NCBI GenBank assembly: GCA_002367335.1
Contig: DFBI01000030.1
Location: 11,851-28,395 of the forward strand
Length of the DNA stretch: 16,545 nucleotides
From: Syntrophaceae bacterium UBA3084
GTDB taxonomy: Bacteria; Desulfobacterota; Syntrophia; Syntrophales; UBA6807
Reading direction: 5' to 3'
In this document: in pieces, positions 7,346 to 14,248 of the stretch
Layout: every line of letters begins with the position of its first letter
Position numbering within the stretch: position 1 is the stretch's first letter
The notes under the pieces: model-generated
Seen by the model: the letters and a program-made list of their open reading frames with translations, nothing else
Databases searched by the model: none
Told to the model about the DNA's origin: nothing
Program-made: the position numbers and the translations under genes

Positions 7346-7412
7346 TTCACTGTGGTCTGTCTGGATGTGTTTTTGCATAGGCAGATTTGTAAGAATTGAC
7401 GGAGGCTAAGAA

Positions 7413-8306
7413 ATGAAAAATATCATACCTCAAGAAGTGACTCTCCATGAAGTAGTATTGCGGGATGGGATACAAAATGAGAAGAACATTATTCCTACGG
7501 AGGAAAAAATAAAACTTATCAACAAACTCATCGACTGTGGTTTAAGGCGAATTGAAGTATCTTCCTTCGTAAACCCCCGTTTTGTACCGCAGATGGCCGA
7601 TTCGGAAGACTTATGGAATAAAATAGAACGTAAAAAGGATGTTCTGTATTCGGCATTAATCTTAGGTGAAAAAAGCCTGGACAGAGCAATCCATTGTCAT
7701 GTGCCCCATGTAGGAATTTTTCTCTCTGCAAGCGAAACCCACAGTCTAAAAAACAGCAATCGATCGGTTTCGGAAGCCAAAAAAGAGGCGATAGTGTTAA
7801 TTGAAAAGGCTAAATCCGCAGGCATGGGTGTACGTGCCGGCGTCATGAATGCCTTTGGATGTGCCTATGAGGGTAAAATCCCTATAGAAAAAGTGACTAA
7901 TCTTATAAGTAATCTTGTTAAGGCCGAACCTGATGAAATCTGTCTGGCTGATACGTCGGGGATGGCAAATCCAAGACAGATGAGAGAGGTATTGAAACAG
8001 GTCCGGGAAGTTGTGGGAGACAGAACAGTGTCGCTTCACCTTCACAATACACGGGGCCTTGGTCTGGCAAATGTCTGGGAAGCTCTTCAGCATGGTGTTC
8101 GCATATTTGACACCTCTATGGGGGGGCTTGGCGGCTGTCCCTTTATTCCCGGGGCAAGAGGAAATATTGCGACAGAAGATACGGTACATATGCTTCATGA
8201 AATGGGAATAAAGGTGGGGATTGATCTGAACTGTCTGATCAATGAGAGTTTATGTTTTGAAAAGTTTATTGGCAAGGAATTTCCCGCTATGGTATCACAT
8301 TTGTGA
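7413..8306 (+). CDS. Hydroxymethylglutaryl-CoA lyase family protein (DRE-TIM metallolyase)
   Basis: 297 residues, the usual length for HMG-CoA lyase (mvaB/HMGCL), which cleaves HMG-CoA to acetoacetate and acetyl-CoA in the cytosol. Seen: catalytic LRDGIQNE (R17, D18, Q21), SSFVNPRFVPQMAD (50-63), LADTSG (178-183), the metal-binding pair HLHN (H209, H211), and the signature GGLGGCPFIPGARGNIATED (237-256) with the mobile-loop Cys at 242. These residues match those of the human enzyme at R41/D42 and C266. GGAGG (7401-7405) is 7 nt before the ATG. It stands alone, with no leucine-degradation or mevalonate partner in view, so its pathway is not shown; it could act on a related 3-hydroxy-3-methylacyl-CoA. 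It converges on the next gene with a 50-bp gap. Confidence 0.9.
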   Translation: MKNIIPQEVTLHEVVLRDGIQNEKNIIPTEEKIKLINKLIDCGLRRIEVSSFVNPRFVPQMADSEDLWNKIERKKDVLYSALILGEKSLDRAIHCHVPHVGIFLSASETHSLKNSNRSVSEAKKEAIVLIEKAKSAGMGVRAGVMNAFGCAYEGKIPIEKVTNLISNLVKAEPDEICLADTSGMANPRQMREVLKQVREVVGDRTVSLHLHNTRGLGLANVWEALQHGVRIFDTSMGGLGGCPFIPGARGNIATEDTVHMLHEMGIKVGIDLNCLINESLCFEKFIGKEFPAMVSHL

Positions 8307-8356
8307 TATCGTAACAAAACTGTACTATCAAAAGTAGTGGTGTTTTAAAATTTTGC

Positions 8357-8752
8357 TTATTTAATGGGCCATTCCCCCCTCTCTTTAAGGACATCTCTGT
8401 ACGCTTCAAGCGCCTCGTTAACTGCGGGCATTCCCGCATAGGTGGCCACCTGGAAAAAGATTTCAGCCAGTTTTCTGGGGTCGCAGCCCACGTTCAGAGC
8501 CGCATTAATGTGGAGTTTTAGTTCACCTGTGGCACGTGTTGCCGCCATCATGGCACAGGCGACCATCTGTCTTTCGGGCAGTGTCAGGACGGTCCGGGAA
8601 TAAAGATTGCCCGTAATGAATTTGGAGAAATCGTTAGCAAGATCCCTGTCGAATTCTTTCCACATCAGATAGGGGGGAGACATCTTGATCCCCTTGCTGA
8701 AGAGTTTGTTTGCGGTTTCCCGGGTTCTTTTTTTTATTGTTTCATCACTCAC
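8357..8752 (-). CDS. Carboxymuconolactone decarboxylase family protein
   Basis: 131 residues, all-helical. The core matches the CMD fold: LPERQMVACAMMAATRATGELKLHINAALNVG followed by the signature DPRKLAEIFFQVATYAGMPAVNEALEAYRDVL. The Glu and His of the ELKLH segment are kept. There is no CxxC, so it is not an AhpD-type peroxidase reductant; it is closer to the gamma-carboxymuconolactone decarboxylase type. Genes of this type are widespread in anaerobes without aromatic pathways, so no substrate is assigned. The start is GTG: AAGGAGG lies 8 nt upstream (8761-8767), and no nearer in-frame ATG exists. It has its own candidate promoter and is divergent from the monooxygenase-like gene. Confidence 0.88.
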   Translation of the reverse strand: MSDETIKKRTRETANKLFSKGIKMSPPYLMWKEFDRDLANDFSKFITGNLYSRTVLTLPERQMVACAMMAATRATGELKLHINAALNVGCDPRKLAEIFFQVATYAGMPAVNEALEAYRDVLKERGEWPIK

Positions 8753-8784
8753 GGTATAAACCTCCTTGTCTTTGTGGGCTGTTT

Positions 8785-8812
8785 ATTATCACATGAAACC
8801 TGTATGAGTCAA
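8785..8812 (-). promoter_or_regulatory. Candidate promoter for the carboxymuconolactone decarboxylase gene
   Basis: On the - strand, TTGACT (8807-8812) is followed by a 16-bp spacer and GATAAT (8785-8790), giving a leader of roughly 25 nt that includes the strong ribosome site. Confidence 0.5.
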
Positions 8813-9213
8813 TTCAGAATAGGACAGCTTACCCCCTTGTTGACAACCTTTATAATAATAAAATTCTTGCCATCTGATCTTTTTGTGATAAACTATTAGA
8901 TATAAAATTAATTGCTTGTACTTCTCATGTACGCTGGCTGAATATACTGCTGATAGACAGAAGATCCAGGCTTTAACCTTAGAGATTTCATTTCCCCTCA
9001 TCGCGCGTTTCAAAATCCTTCACCTAACCCGGACAAGCCGGAATAAAACAGGATATATTTTTATCACGAAAGCACGAAAGTACGAATACATCAAAACATT
9101 TAATGCTTGCTTTTTTCGTCACTTTTCGAAAAATGGAAGCGTAAAGTTGTTGTTATAAAGCTGTAAGTAGCGCACCCTGTTTGTTACGAAAAGCATTTTT
9201 TGCAGTTTCCGGG
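8813..9213. other. Non-coding spacer between divergent CMD and ABM genes
   Basis: About 400 bp, AT-rich, with no supportable gene. It holds the CGAA-type snapback element (9065-9133). TATAAA at 9154-9159 is a possible -10 for the downstream gene, but no matching -35 was found. Confidence 0.5.
9065..9133. repeat. CGAA-type micro-array with inverted partner
   Basis: Octamer units CACGAAAG (9065-9072), CACGAAAG (9073-9080) and TACGAATA (9081-9088) are followed by a partly inverted counterpart. TTTTTCG (9112-9118) and CGAAAAA (9127-9133) form a 7-bp stem of their own. Similar units occur at 14195 and 15096. Confidence 0.55.
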
Positions 9214-9294
9214 AAGGAGGTGAAGATCAGGGAATTCATAATGTTAATTTGTGAAACAATTAGCCAAGTTAGGAGGGAAGAAAATGTCTGTTAG
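9214..9294 (+). other. Extended Shine-Dalgarno sequence and possible 17-codon leader ORF before the ABM gene
   Basis: AAGGAGGTGA (9214-9223) is a 10-base match to the complement of the 16S rRNA 3' end, but no start codon lies at the usual 5-9 nt distance. An ATG at 9241 opens a 17-codon frame (MLICETISQVRREENVC) whose TAG at 9292-9294 overlaps the start of the downstream gene. It may be a leader peptide or chance; coding status is unproven. Confidence 0.25.
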
Positions 9295-9613
9295 AATCTT
9301 GATTAAAAGGAAGGTACCAAAGGAGAAAGAAGCAGATTTATTGGTTTTAACCACACAACTAAGAGCATTAGCCGCAAGAGAACCCGGCTATATTTCGGGG
9401 GAAACCTTAAAGAGTTTTGACAAACCGGATGAATTTCTGGTTATCAGCACATGGCAGGATGCTGATGACTGGAACACATGGAAAGCCAAGAAAAAGAGAT
9501 CAGAAATCCAGGAAAAGATTGATACTCTACTGGGAGAAGCAACTCAATATGAAATGTATCACTATCCTAAGAAGATCCGTTTAGAAGACATTCTTGCTGA
9601 TGATTCTGATTAG
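9284..9613 (+). CDS. Antibiotic biosynthesis monooxygenase (ABM)-domain protein
   Basis: 109 residues, the size of a single ABM/dimeric alpha-beta barrel domain. Seen: an opening beta strand SVRILIKRKV, a helix with KEKEADLLVLTTQLRALAAREPGYISGET, the strand DEFLVISTWQDADDWNTWKAKKKR (the conserved strand with its Trp-rich helix) and a last strand TQYEMYHYP. Members include quinol and heme-degrading monooxygenases and many uncharacterised proteins; the residues here do not identify a substrate. The ATG at 9284 is chosen because AGGAGG (9271-9276) is 7 nt upstream; a GTG at 9251 would add 11 residues (MKQLAKLGGKK) that match no part of the fold. A clear terminator follows, so it is probably monocistronic. 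Confidence 0.82.
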   Translation: MSVRILIKRKVPKEKEADLLVLTTQLRALAAREPGYISGETLKSFDKPDEFLVISTWQDADDWNTWKAKKKRSEIQEKIDTLLGEATQYEMYHYPKKIRLEDILADDSD

Positions 9614-9688
9614 GATTTTGAATGCAAGGAGAAGAGATCTGAATAAAATAAATCAAGCCAGCATTCAAAAACCCAACGATCTGCCACT

Positions 9689-9729
9689 AAAAAGGGCTCC
9701 CGGAGAATTTACCGAGACCCCTTTTTTTT
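9689..9729 (+). terminator. Rho-independent terminator after the ABM gene
   Basis: AAAAAGGG (9689-9696) pairs with CCCTTTTT (9719-9726). An imperfect inner stem, CTCCCGG with CCGAG, surrounds an AT-rich loop. An uninterrupted run of eight T ends the element (9722-9729). Confidence 0.8.
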
Positions 9730-9884
9730 ATCAAATTTAACGCCGATTTTCACGGGGGTTTAACCTTCAATAGTTATCTGTGATGTATTATTATGTCGGC
9801 ATTATTCTCAGCAACTGCGTTTTTTGCGCAGATATTGGCATCAGCAACGAAAGGCTAAAGAAGTGAAGATCAAATTACCGGATT

Positions 9885-9916
9885 AGAGGGATTACAGGAA
9901 TATACTTAATCCCTTT
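9885..9916. terminator. Hairpin downstream of the membrane-protein gene, possible terminator
   Basis: AGAGGGATTA (9885-9894) pairs with TAATCCCTTT (9907-9916), nine Watson-Crick pairs and one G-U. It lies about 37 bp past the stop codon of the - strand membrane gene. The T-rich tail is better on the + side, so its role is uncertain. Another small hairpin, CTGCG/CGCAG, is at 9815-9831. Confidence 0.35.
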
Positions 9917-9952
9917 CGCTTTTGCCGCATTAGTAATTTGCGTTAAAGCACC

Positions 9953-10567
9953 TTATTGTTCTTGCTGTTTTACAAACAACAGAGGGAAGACGATATCACT
10001 TACGCAGCATGGTATCCAGACTGCGAGAAAGAGAAAAAGAAACACAATAACATACGATAACCAGTTTAATGTTTCTCCGGCCGCCATGATAATATGAAAC
10101 AGTGATGCCCATGTGCTTAATAAGACATGCCCGGCGTGAGGAAATTTCGTTGTTGGCCAGAAGTATGCTATGGCAATACCTAGTATTGCCAGTGGATTGA
10201 CGAGCCACCATTTTTCAATAAAACCGATATGTATTCCTCGATTTGGCATGCCTAACAGTACCTCGGCAAGATATGGAATTACTGAATCACTCAATGTGGC
10301 TATTCCTATGGAACCGATATATCCTATAGCCAGAATAACCCAAACATTGCATTTAACTCTGAACTCTCCGCATTTATGGAGTTTGTACATGGAAGCGGTG
10401 ACAAGTGCGCTGAGAATGACGTGTATCGGGTGAAGTATATAAAATATATTATAGGAAGTCCTGGCAGATATATTATGGAAAAGAACCATGATGATGATTC
10501 CCGTTAATGCGCCGAAAAGAGTAAATGGGGAATGGTTTTTTAATTCGACAAGAATTTGTTTAATCAT
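9953..10567 (-). CDS. Unrecognised six-helix membrane protein, likely metal-related, paired with a Fur-family regulator
   Basis: 204 residues; I do not recognise the family. Hydrophobic segments lie at about 14-32, 42-61, 74-93, 121-137, 145-163 and 168-199, suggesting six membrane helices with no signal peptide. Potential metal ligands sit in or near the helices: H46 and H49 (HPIH), H64 and C66 (LHKCGE), D94, E102, H113, H144 and H147 (PHAGH), H158, and the pair C187-C188 with D191 (WIPCCVSD). AGGAG lies 6 nt before the ATG. It is the second gene after the Fur-family regulator (77-bp gap, same strand), with a long inverted repeat just before its ribosome site. Inference: a metal transporter or metal-linked membrane protein under the repressor's control. 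No transport function is shown by the sequence. Confidence 0.75.
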   Translation of the reverse strand: MIKQILVELKNHSPFTLFGALTGIIIMVLFHNISARTSYNIFYILHPIHVILSALVTASMYKLHKCGEFRVKCNVWVILAIGYIGSIGIATLSDSVIPYLAEVLLGMPNRGIHIGFIEKWWLVNPLAILGIAIAYFWPTTKFPHAGHVLLSTWASLFHIIMAAGETLNWLSYVIVFLFLFLAVWIPCCVSDIVFPLLFVKQQEQ

Positions 10568-10579
10568 TTTCGCTCCTGA

Positions 10580-10610
10580 TACTAAAAAGAAATCGGTTTC
10601 TTCTTTAGTA
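10580..10610 (-). promoter_or_regulatory. Inverted repeat in front of the membrane-protein gene
   Basis: TACTAAAAAGAAA (10580-10592) and TTTCTTCTTTAGTA (10597-10610) pair over 13 bp with one bulged base and a TCGG loop. It ends 3 nt before the AGGAG of the downstream gene. As DNA it could be an operator; as RNA it would be a hairpin next to the ribosome site. Confidence 0.45.
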
Positions 10611-10644
10611 TATGTTTTGATTTGTCAAACATGTTATATGCAAC

Positions 10645-11091
10645 TTAGTTACTTTGGGCTTTCTGACAGTTTTCGCATAATCCTGTTATAATTACATTTA
10701 TTCCTTCAATCGTAAAATTGTGTGGCTTTGCAAGCCAATTCCAGGTTTGCGATATGGTAAGAGGCTCAAGGCATGTCATGATCCTGCATGACGTACAATA
10801 AAAATGAGCGTGAACAGGACTGTGATGGCAGGCCATTTCATAATAATTAGTTCCATCTCCTGTGGGGATTTCCCTTATAATTCCTCTTTTCTTAAAACAT
10901 GATAAAATACGGTGAACAGTAACCTTGTTAATTTTCTGATGATCGTTCATCATTTTAAGAATGTTGCCTGCAGACACAGGTCTGTCAAGGCGGATTAAGA
11001 TATTCAGTACAGCCACCCGCTGCGGTGTTCTGCTTAATTCGGCGTCCCTTAAGCTTTGATATGCGTCACAAAACTCATCATTCCTGTTCAT
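10645..11091 (-). CDS. Fur-family metal-responsive transcriptional repressor
   Basis: 148 residues, the standard Fur-family length. An N-terminal winged helix with TPQRVAVLNIL (22-32) and recognition helix NKVTVHRILSCFKKRG (55-70) is followed by the metal/dimer domain. That domain has HH (89-90), HAH (94-96) and two cysteine pairs, CTSC (99-102) and CENC (139-142), which form the structural Zn site known in Fur, Zur and PerR proteins. Which metal (Fe, Zn, Mn, Ni) or peroxide it senses cannot be decided from these residues. The start is the ATG at 11091: the frame stays open upstream to a TTG at 11154, but those 21 residues fall in the AT-rich promoter palindrome and do not match the fold. It heads a - strand pair with the membrane protein and is divergent from the M16C peptidase. 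Confidence 0.92.
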   Translation of the reverse strand: MNRNDEFCDAYQSLRDAELSRTPQRVAVLNILIRLDRPVSAGNILKMMNDHQKINKVTVHRILSCFKKRGIIREIPTGDGTNYYEMACHHSPVHAHFYCTSCRIMTCLEPLTISQTWNWLAKPHNFTIEGINVIITGLCENCQKAQSN

Positions 11092-11121
11092 GAAAAGTCT
11101 AATATCATAAATGCAACTCAC

Positions 11122-11154
11122 TTGCAAATAAAAAATTACAATTTTAATCTGCAA
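11122..11154. promoter_or_regulatory. Candidate operator in the divergent Fur/peptidase promoter region
   Basis: TTGCA (11122-11126) and TGCAA (11150-11154) are outer inverted arms around a nearly symmetric AT-rich core, AAAATTACAATTTT (11132-11145). It lies 31-63 bp upstream of the Fur-family ATG. It does not match the classical GATAATGATAAT Fur box closely. Autoregulation is inferred from position and symmetry. Confidence 0.4.
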
Positions 11155-11233
11155 TTATTTTCATGAATGGTGTATAAACGGAAGTTATTTGAACAGCACA
11201 TTGAGAGATGTAGTCACATTTACGGAGGATAAA

Positions 11234-14152
11234 ATGAAAATAATACACGGCTTTGAACTGTTACAAGAAGAAGATATCGCGGAATTTCAAACGAAGGCGA
11301 GATTATATCGGCACGTTAACACAGGCACTGAACTTCTCTCGCTGATGAACGATGATGAGAATAAGGTATTCGGGATTGCCTTTCGCACCCCGGCCGGTGA
11401 TTCTACAGGTTTGCCACATATCATGGAACACTCCGTTCTTTGCGGGTCACGTAAATATCCGGTCAAAGAACCTTTTGTGGAAATTCTCAAGGGTTCGTTG
11501 CAGACATTTCTTAATGCCATGACCTATCCTGATAAGACCTGTTATCCTGTGGCAAGTCAGAATGTGCAGGACTTTTATAATCTCATTGATGTTTATCTCG
11601 ATGCAGTCTTTTACCCCAATATTTCCCCTTTCATTTTTCAGCAGGAGGGGTGGCACTACGAACTCGAAAAACATGATGGACCGCTTTCATACAAAGGCGT
11701 AGTCTTTAACGAGATGAAGGGAGCTTATTCGTCGCCCGACAGCCTGATTGCCGAGTATTCCCAGCAATCTCTTTTTCCTGACAACAGCTATGGCTTTGAT
11801 TCGGGAGGAGACCCCGAAGTTATTCCATCCCTCCGTTTTGAACAATTCAGGGAGTTTCATCAAAAGTATTACCATCCATCGAATGCCCGTATCTTCTTCT
11901 GCGGGAACGATAATCCTGATGAACGGCTGCGCCTGGTAAATGAGTACCTGAAAGATTTTGAACGACTGGATATTGACTCAACGATAAAATTGCAGAAACA
12001 TTTCGATCATCCTAAACGTATTGTTCATTACTATGCATCAGGGCAAGATGAAGCTTCACGATCGAAGGGAATGATTACTGTGAACTGGCTTCTCTGTGAA
12101 ACAACTGATGCCCAAACCAGTATGGCTCTTCATATCCTCAGTTATATCCTTCTCGGGATGCCCGGTTCTCCCCTTCGCAAAGCGCTTATTGATTCAGGAT
12201 TAGGTGAGGATATCGCCGGGGTTGGGTTGGAAAATGAGTTGAAACAGATGTTTTTTTCTGTCGGACTAAAGGGTGTTAATATAGAAAAAGCCGACATTGT
12301 GGAAAAACTTATCCTTGATACTTTAACCGGTTTAGCCAGGGACGGTATTGACCCTCAGACAATAGAAGCATCGATAAATACAATAGAATTCAGTTTGCGT
12401 GAAAACAATACGGGGAGTTACCCCCGGGGGTTGGTGCTTATGCTTCGTTCTCTGACTACATGGCTTTATGATAGCGATCCTGTGGCCTTGCTGGGTTTTG
12501 AATCCTCTTTGGCTGAAACAAGAAATCGGTTAAATGAAGATAAAACATATTTTGAAGATTTAATTAACCGGTTTTTCGTAAAAAACCTACACCGCACTGC
12601 GGTTATATTAAAACCTGATTCTGTCTTCAGAGAGAAGAAGGAAGCGGTAGAGAAAGAGAAGCTCGCTGAAGCCGGAAATGCAATGACTGATGACCAGTTA
12701 CAATCGGTCATAGATAATACGCATGAACTCAAAAAAATGCAGCAGACACCGGATTCTCCTGAAGCACTGGCAACAATCCCTGTCCTGAAACTTGCAGATC
12801 TGGATAAAAAGAACAAAACAATTCCCTTTGCACTCTTTGACCAGGAAGGCACACGCATTCTGTATCACGATCTTTCCACGAATGGAATAGTTTACATGGA
12901 CGTGGGTTTTGACTTGCACGCACTGCCGCAGAAGTATCTTTCCTATGTCCCTCTTTTTGGCAGGGCCCTTCTTCAGATGGGCACGGAAAAAGAAGATTTT
13001 GTAAAGCTTTCGCAACGAATAAGCCGGAAGACGGGGGGGATACATCCCGCATCTTTCACCTCGGTTATCAAAAACAGTAACAAGACTGCGGCGTGGCTTT
13101 TTCTTTGTGGTAAGGTAATGCAAGACCAGTTGGAAGAACTATTAAGTATTATCGAAGATATCCTTTTGTCTCCCCGGCTGGATAATAGAGAACGCTTCAG
13201 GCAGATGGTGTTGGAAGAAAAGGCGAGGTATGAACAGGGACTGGTGCCCGGCGGTCATCAGGTTGTTAATACCCGTTTGCGGTCTCATTTTTCTGAGGCG
13301 GGGTGGCTTGGTGAGCAGATGAATGGCATAAGTTACCTCTTTTTCCTGAGACGGCTTGCCGTGGATGTGGATAAAAACTGGTCTGCTGTTCATGCTGTAC
13401 TTGAAGAAATGTTACAGATTCTTGTCAACAGAAAATCCATAATCGTTAATGTTACCACCGATGATCATGGCTGGTCTCATGTTGAGCCTCGTGTTCGTGG
13501 ATTTTTGGGGGAGTTGCCGGAATTACCAGCAAGTACAGCAGAATGGTTGCCTCAGCGCTTTGACGATTTTGAAGGTATGACGATTCCCGCCCAGATCAAT
13601 TATGTAGGTAAGGGTGGGAATATTTATGAACTGGGATATAAATTTCATGGATCAGTCAATGTAATATCAAAGTATCTCCGCGCCACGTGGTTATGGGAAC
13701 GGGTTCGCGTGCAGGGCGGTGCTTACGGCGCCTTCTGCCTGTTCAACAGCCTTTCCGGTGTATTGGCCTTTCTGTCATACAGGGATCCAAATCTTGTTAA
13801 AACAGTCGAAATCTTCGATAAAACGACCGAGTTTCTGCGTAACATTGACCTCAGTCGTGAAGAACTGACAAAGGGTATCATAGGTACTATAGGAGATATA
13901 GACACATATATGCTTCCCGATGCAAAGGGATATGTTTCCATGTTGCAGTATCTCAATGGGAATAGCGATGAAGATCGTCAGCGGATGCGCGATGAAGTAC
14001 TGTCAACCACGGTTGATGATTTCAGGAATTTCGCTGATGTGCTGGAAGGAGTGAAAGAAAACGGGTTGGTAAAGGCCCTTGGTTCAAAAGGAGCGATAGA
14101 AGAAGCGGTGAGAAATCATCAATTGCCTTTGAAGATTATTGAAGTAATGTAA
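11234..14152 (+). CDS. M16C zinc metallopeptidase (insulinase/PreP-like presequence protease family)
   Basis: 972 residues, full length for the fused four-domain M16C peptidases, which close around unfolded peptides and degrade them. Seen: the inverted zinc motif HIMEH (H62, E65, H66) in GLPHIMEHSVLCGS, the distal metal ligand E160 in FNEMKGAYSSPDSL, PREP-type PVKEPFVEILKGSLQTFLNAMTYPDKT, a long helical linker (about 440-520), and a C-terminal half with RVRVQGGAYG (823-832) carrying the Arg/Tyr substrate pair. No signal peptide, so cytosolic. The start at 11234 is chosen because GGAGG (11224-11228) is 5 nt upstream; a TTG at 11189 would add 15 residues without a good ribosome site. It is divergent from the Fur-family gene and may share its regulatory region. 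No terminator is evident after it. Confidence 0.94.
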   Translation: MKIIHGFELLQEEDIAEFQTKARLYRHVNTGTELLSLMNDDENKVFGIAFRTPAGDSTGLPHIMEHSVLCGSRKYPVKEPFVEILKGSLQTFLNAMTYPDKTCYPVASQNVQDFYNLIDVYLDAVFYPNISPFIFQQEGWHYELEKHDGPLSYKGVVFNEMKGAYSSPDSLIAEYSQQSLFPDNSYGFDSGGDPEVIPSLRFEQFREFHQKYYHPSNARIFFCGNDNPDERLRLVNEYLKDFERLDIDSTIKLQKHFDHPKRIVHYYASGQDEASRSKGMITVNWLLCETTDAQTSMALHILSYILLGMPGSPLRKALIDSGLGEDIAGVGLENELKQMFFSVGLKGVNIEKADIVEKLILDTLTGLARDGIDPQTIEASINTIEFSLRENNTGSYPRGLVLMLRSLTTWLYDSDPVALLGFESSLAETRNRLNEDKTYFEDLINRFFVKNLHRTAVILKPDSVFREKKEAVEKEKLAEAGNAMTDDQLQSVIDNTHELKKMQQTPDSPEALATIPVLKLADLDKKNKTIPFALFDQEGTRILYHDLSTNGIVYMDVGFDLHALPQKYLSYVPLFGRALLQMGTEKEDFVKLSQRISRKTGGIHPASFTSVIKNSNKTAAWLFLCGKVMQDQLEELLSIIEDILLSPRLDNRERFRQMVLEEKARYEQGLVPGGHQVVNTRLRSHFSEAGWLGEQMNGISYLFFLRRLAVDVDKNWSAVHAVLEEMLQILVNRKSIIVNVTTDDHGWSHVEPRVRGFLGELPELPASTAEWLPQRFDDFEGMTIPAQINYVGKGGNIYELGYKFHGSVNVISKYLRATWLWERVRVQGGAYGAFCLFNSLSGVLAFLSYRDPNLVKTVEIFDKTTEFLRNIDLSREELTKGIIGTIGDIDTYMLPDAKGYVSMLQYLNGNSDEDRQRMRDEVLSTTVDDFRNFADVLEGVKENGLVKALGSKGAIEEAVRNHQLPLKIIEVM

Positions 14153-14194
14153 AGGCGAATTCCCTCGAACTTCAAGACCAACAAACAACTTAAT

Positions 14195-14218
14195 TACGAA
14201 AGTCCGAAAATACGAAGC
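14195..14218. repeat. CGAA-type octamer micro-array
   Basis: TACGAAAG (14195-14202), TCCGAAAA (14203-14210) and TACGAAGC (14211-14218) lie in the 96-bp gap between the peptidase and crotonase genes. They are related to the units at 9065 and 15098. No inverted partner is seen here. Confidence 0.5.
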
Positions 14219-14248
14219 AACTACTGCGGAAACATGATGAGGAATGAA

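Noticed and set aside
6960..7409. 149-residue + strand open frame upstream of the HMG-CoA lyase gene
   Set aside because: No motif, odd Cys/Phe/Arg-rich composition, no ribosome site. It spans a heptamer repeat, a candidate promoter and the next gene's ribosome site.
8291..8310. Palindrome around GGTATCACA/TGTGATATC at the end of the HMG-CoA lyase gene
   Set aside because: It overlaps the stop codon, leaves only a 2-nt centre and has no T tail. It is most likely coding coincidence.
8523..8550. TGGCAC followed by TTGC as a sigma-54 promoter
   Set aside because: The spacing is 3 bp instead of 5, and it lies inside the carboxymuconolactone decarboxylase coding sequence.
10648..11154. 21-residue N-terminal extension of the Fur-family protein from a TTG at 11154
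   Set aside because: It lies in the AT-rich operator candidate, has no ribosome site and does not match the family. The ATG at 11091 gives the normal length.
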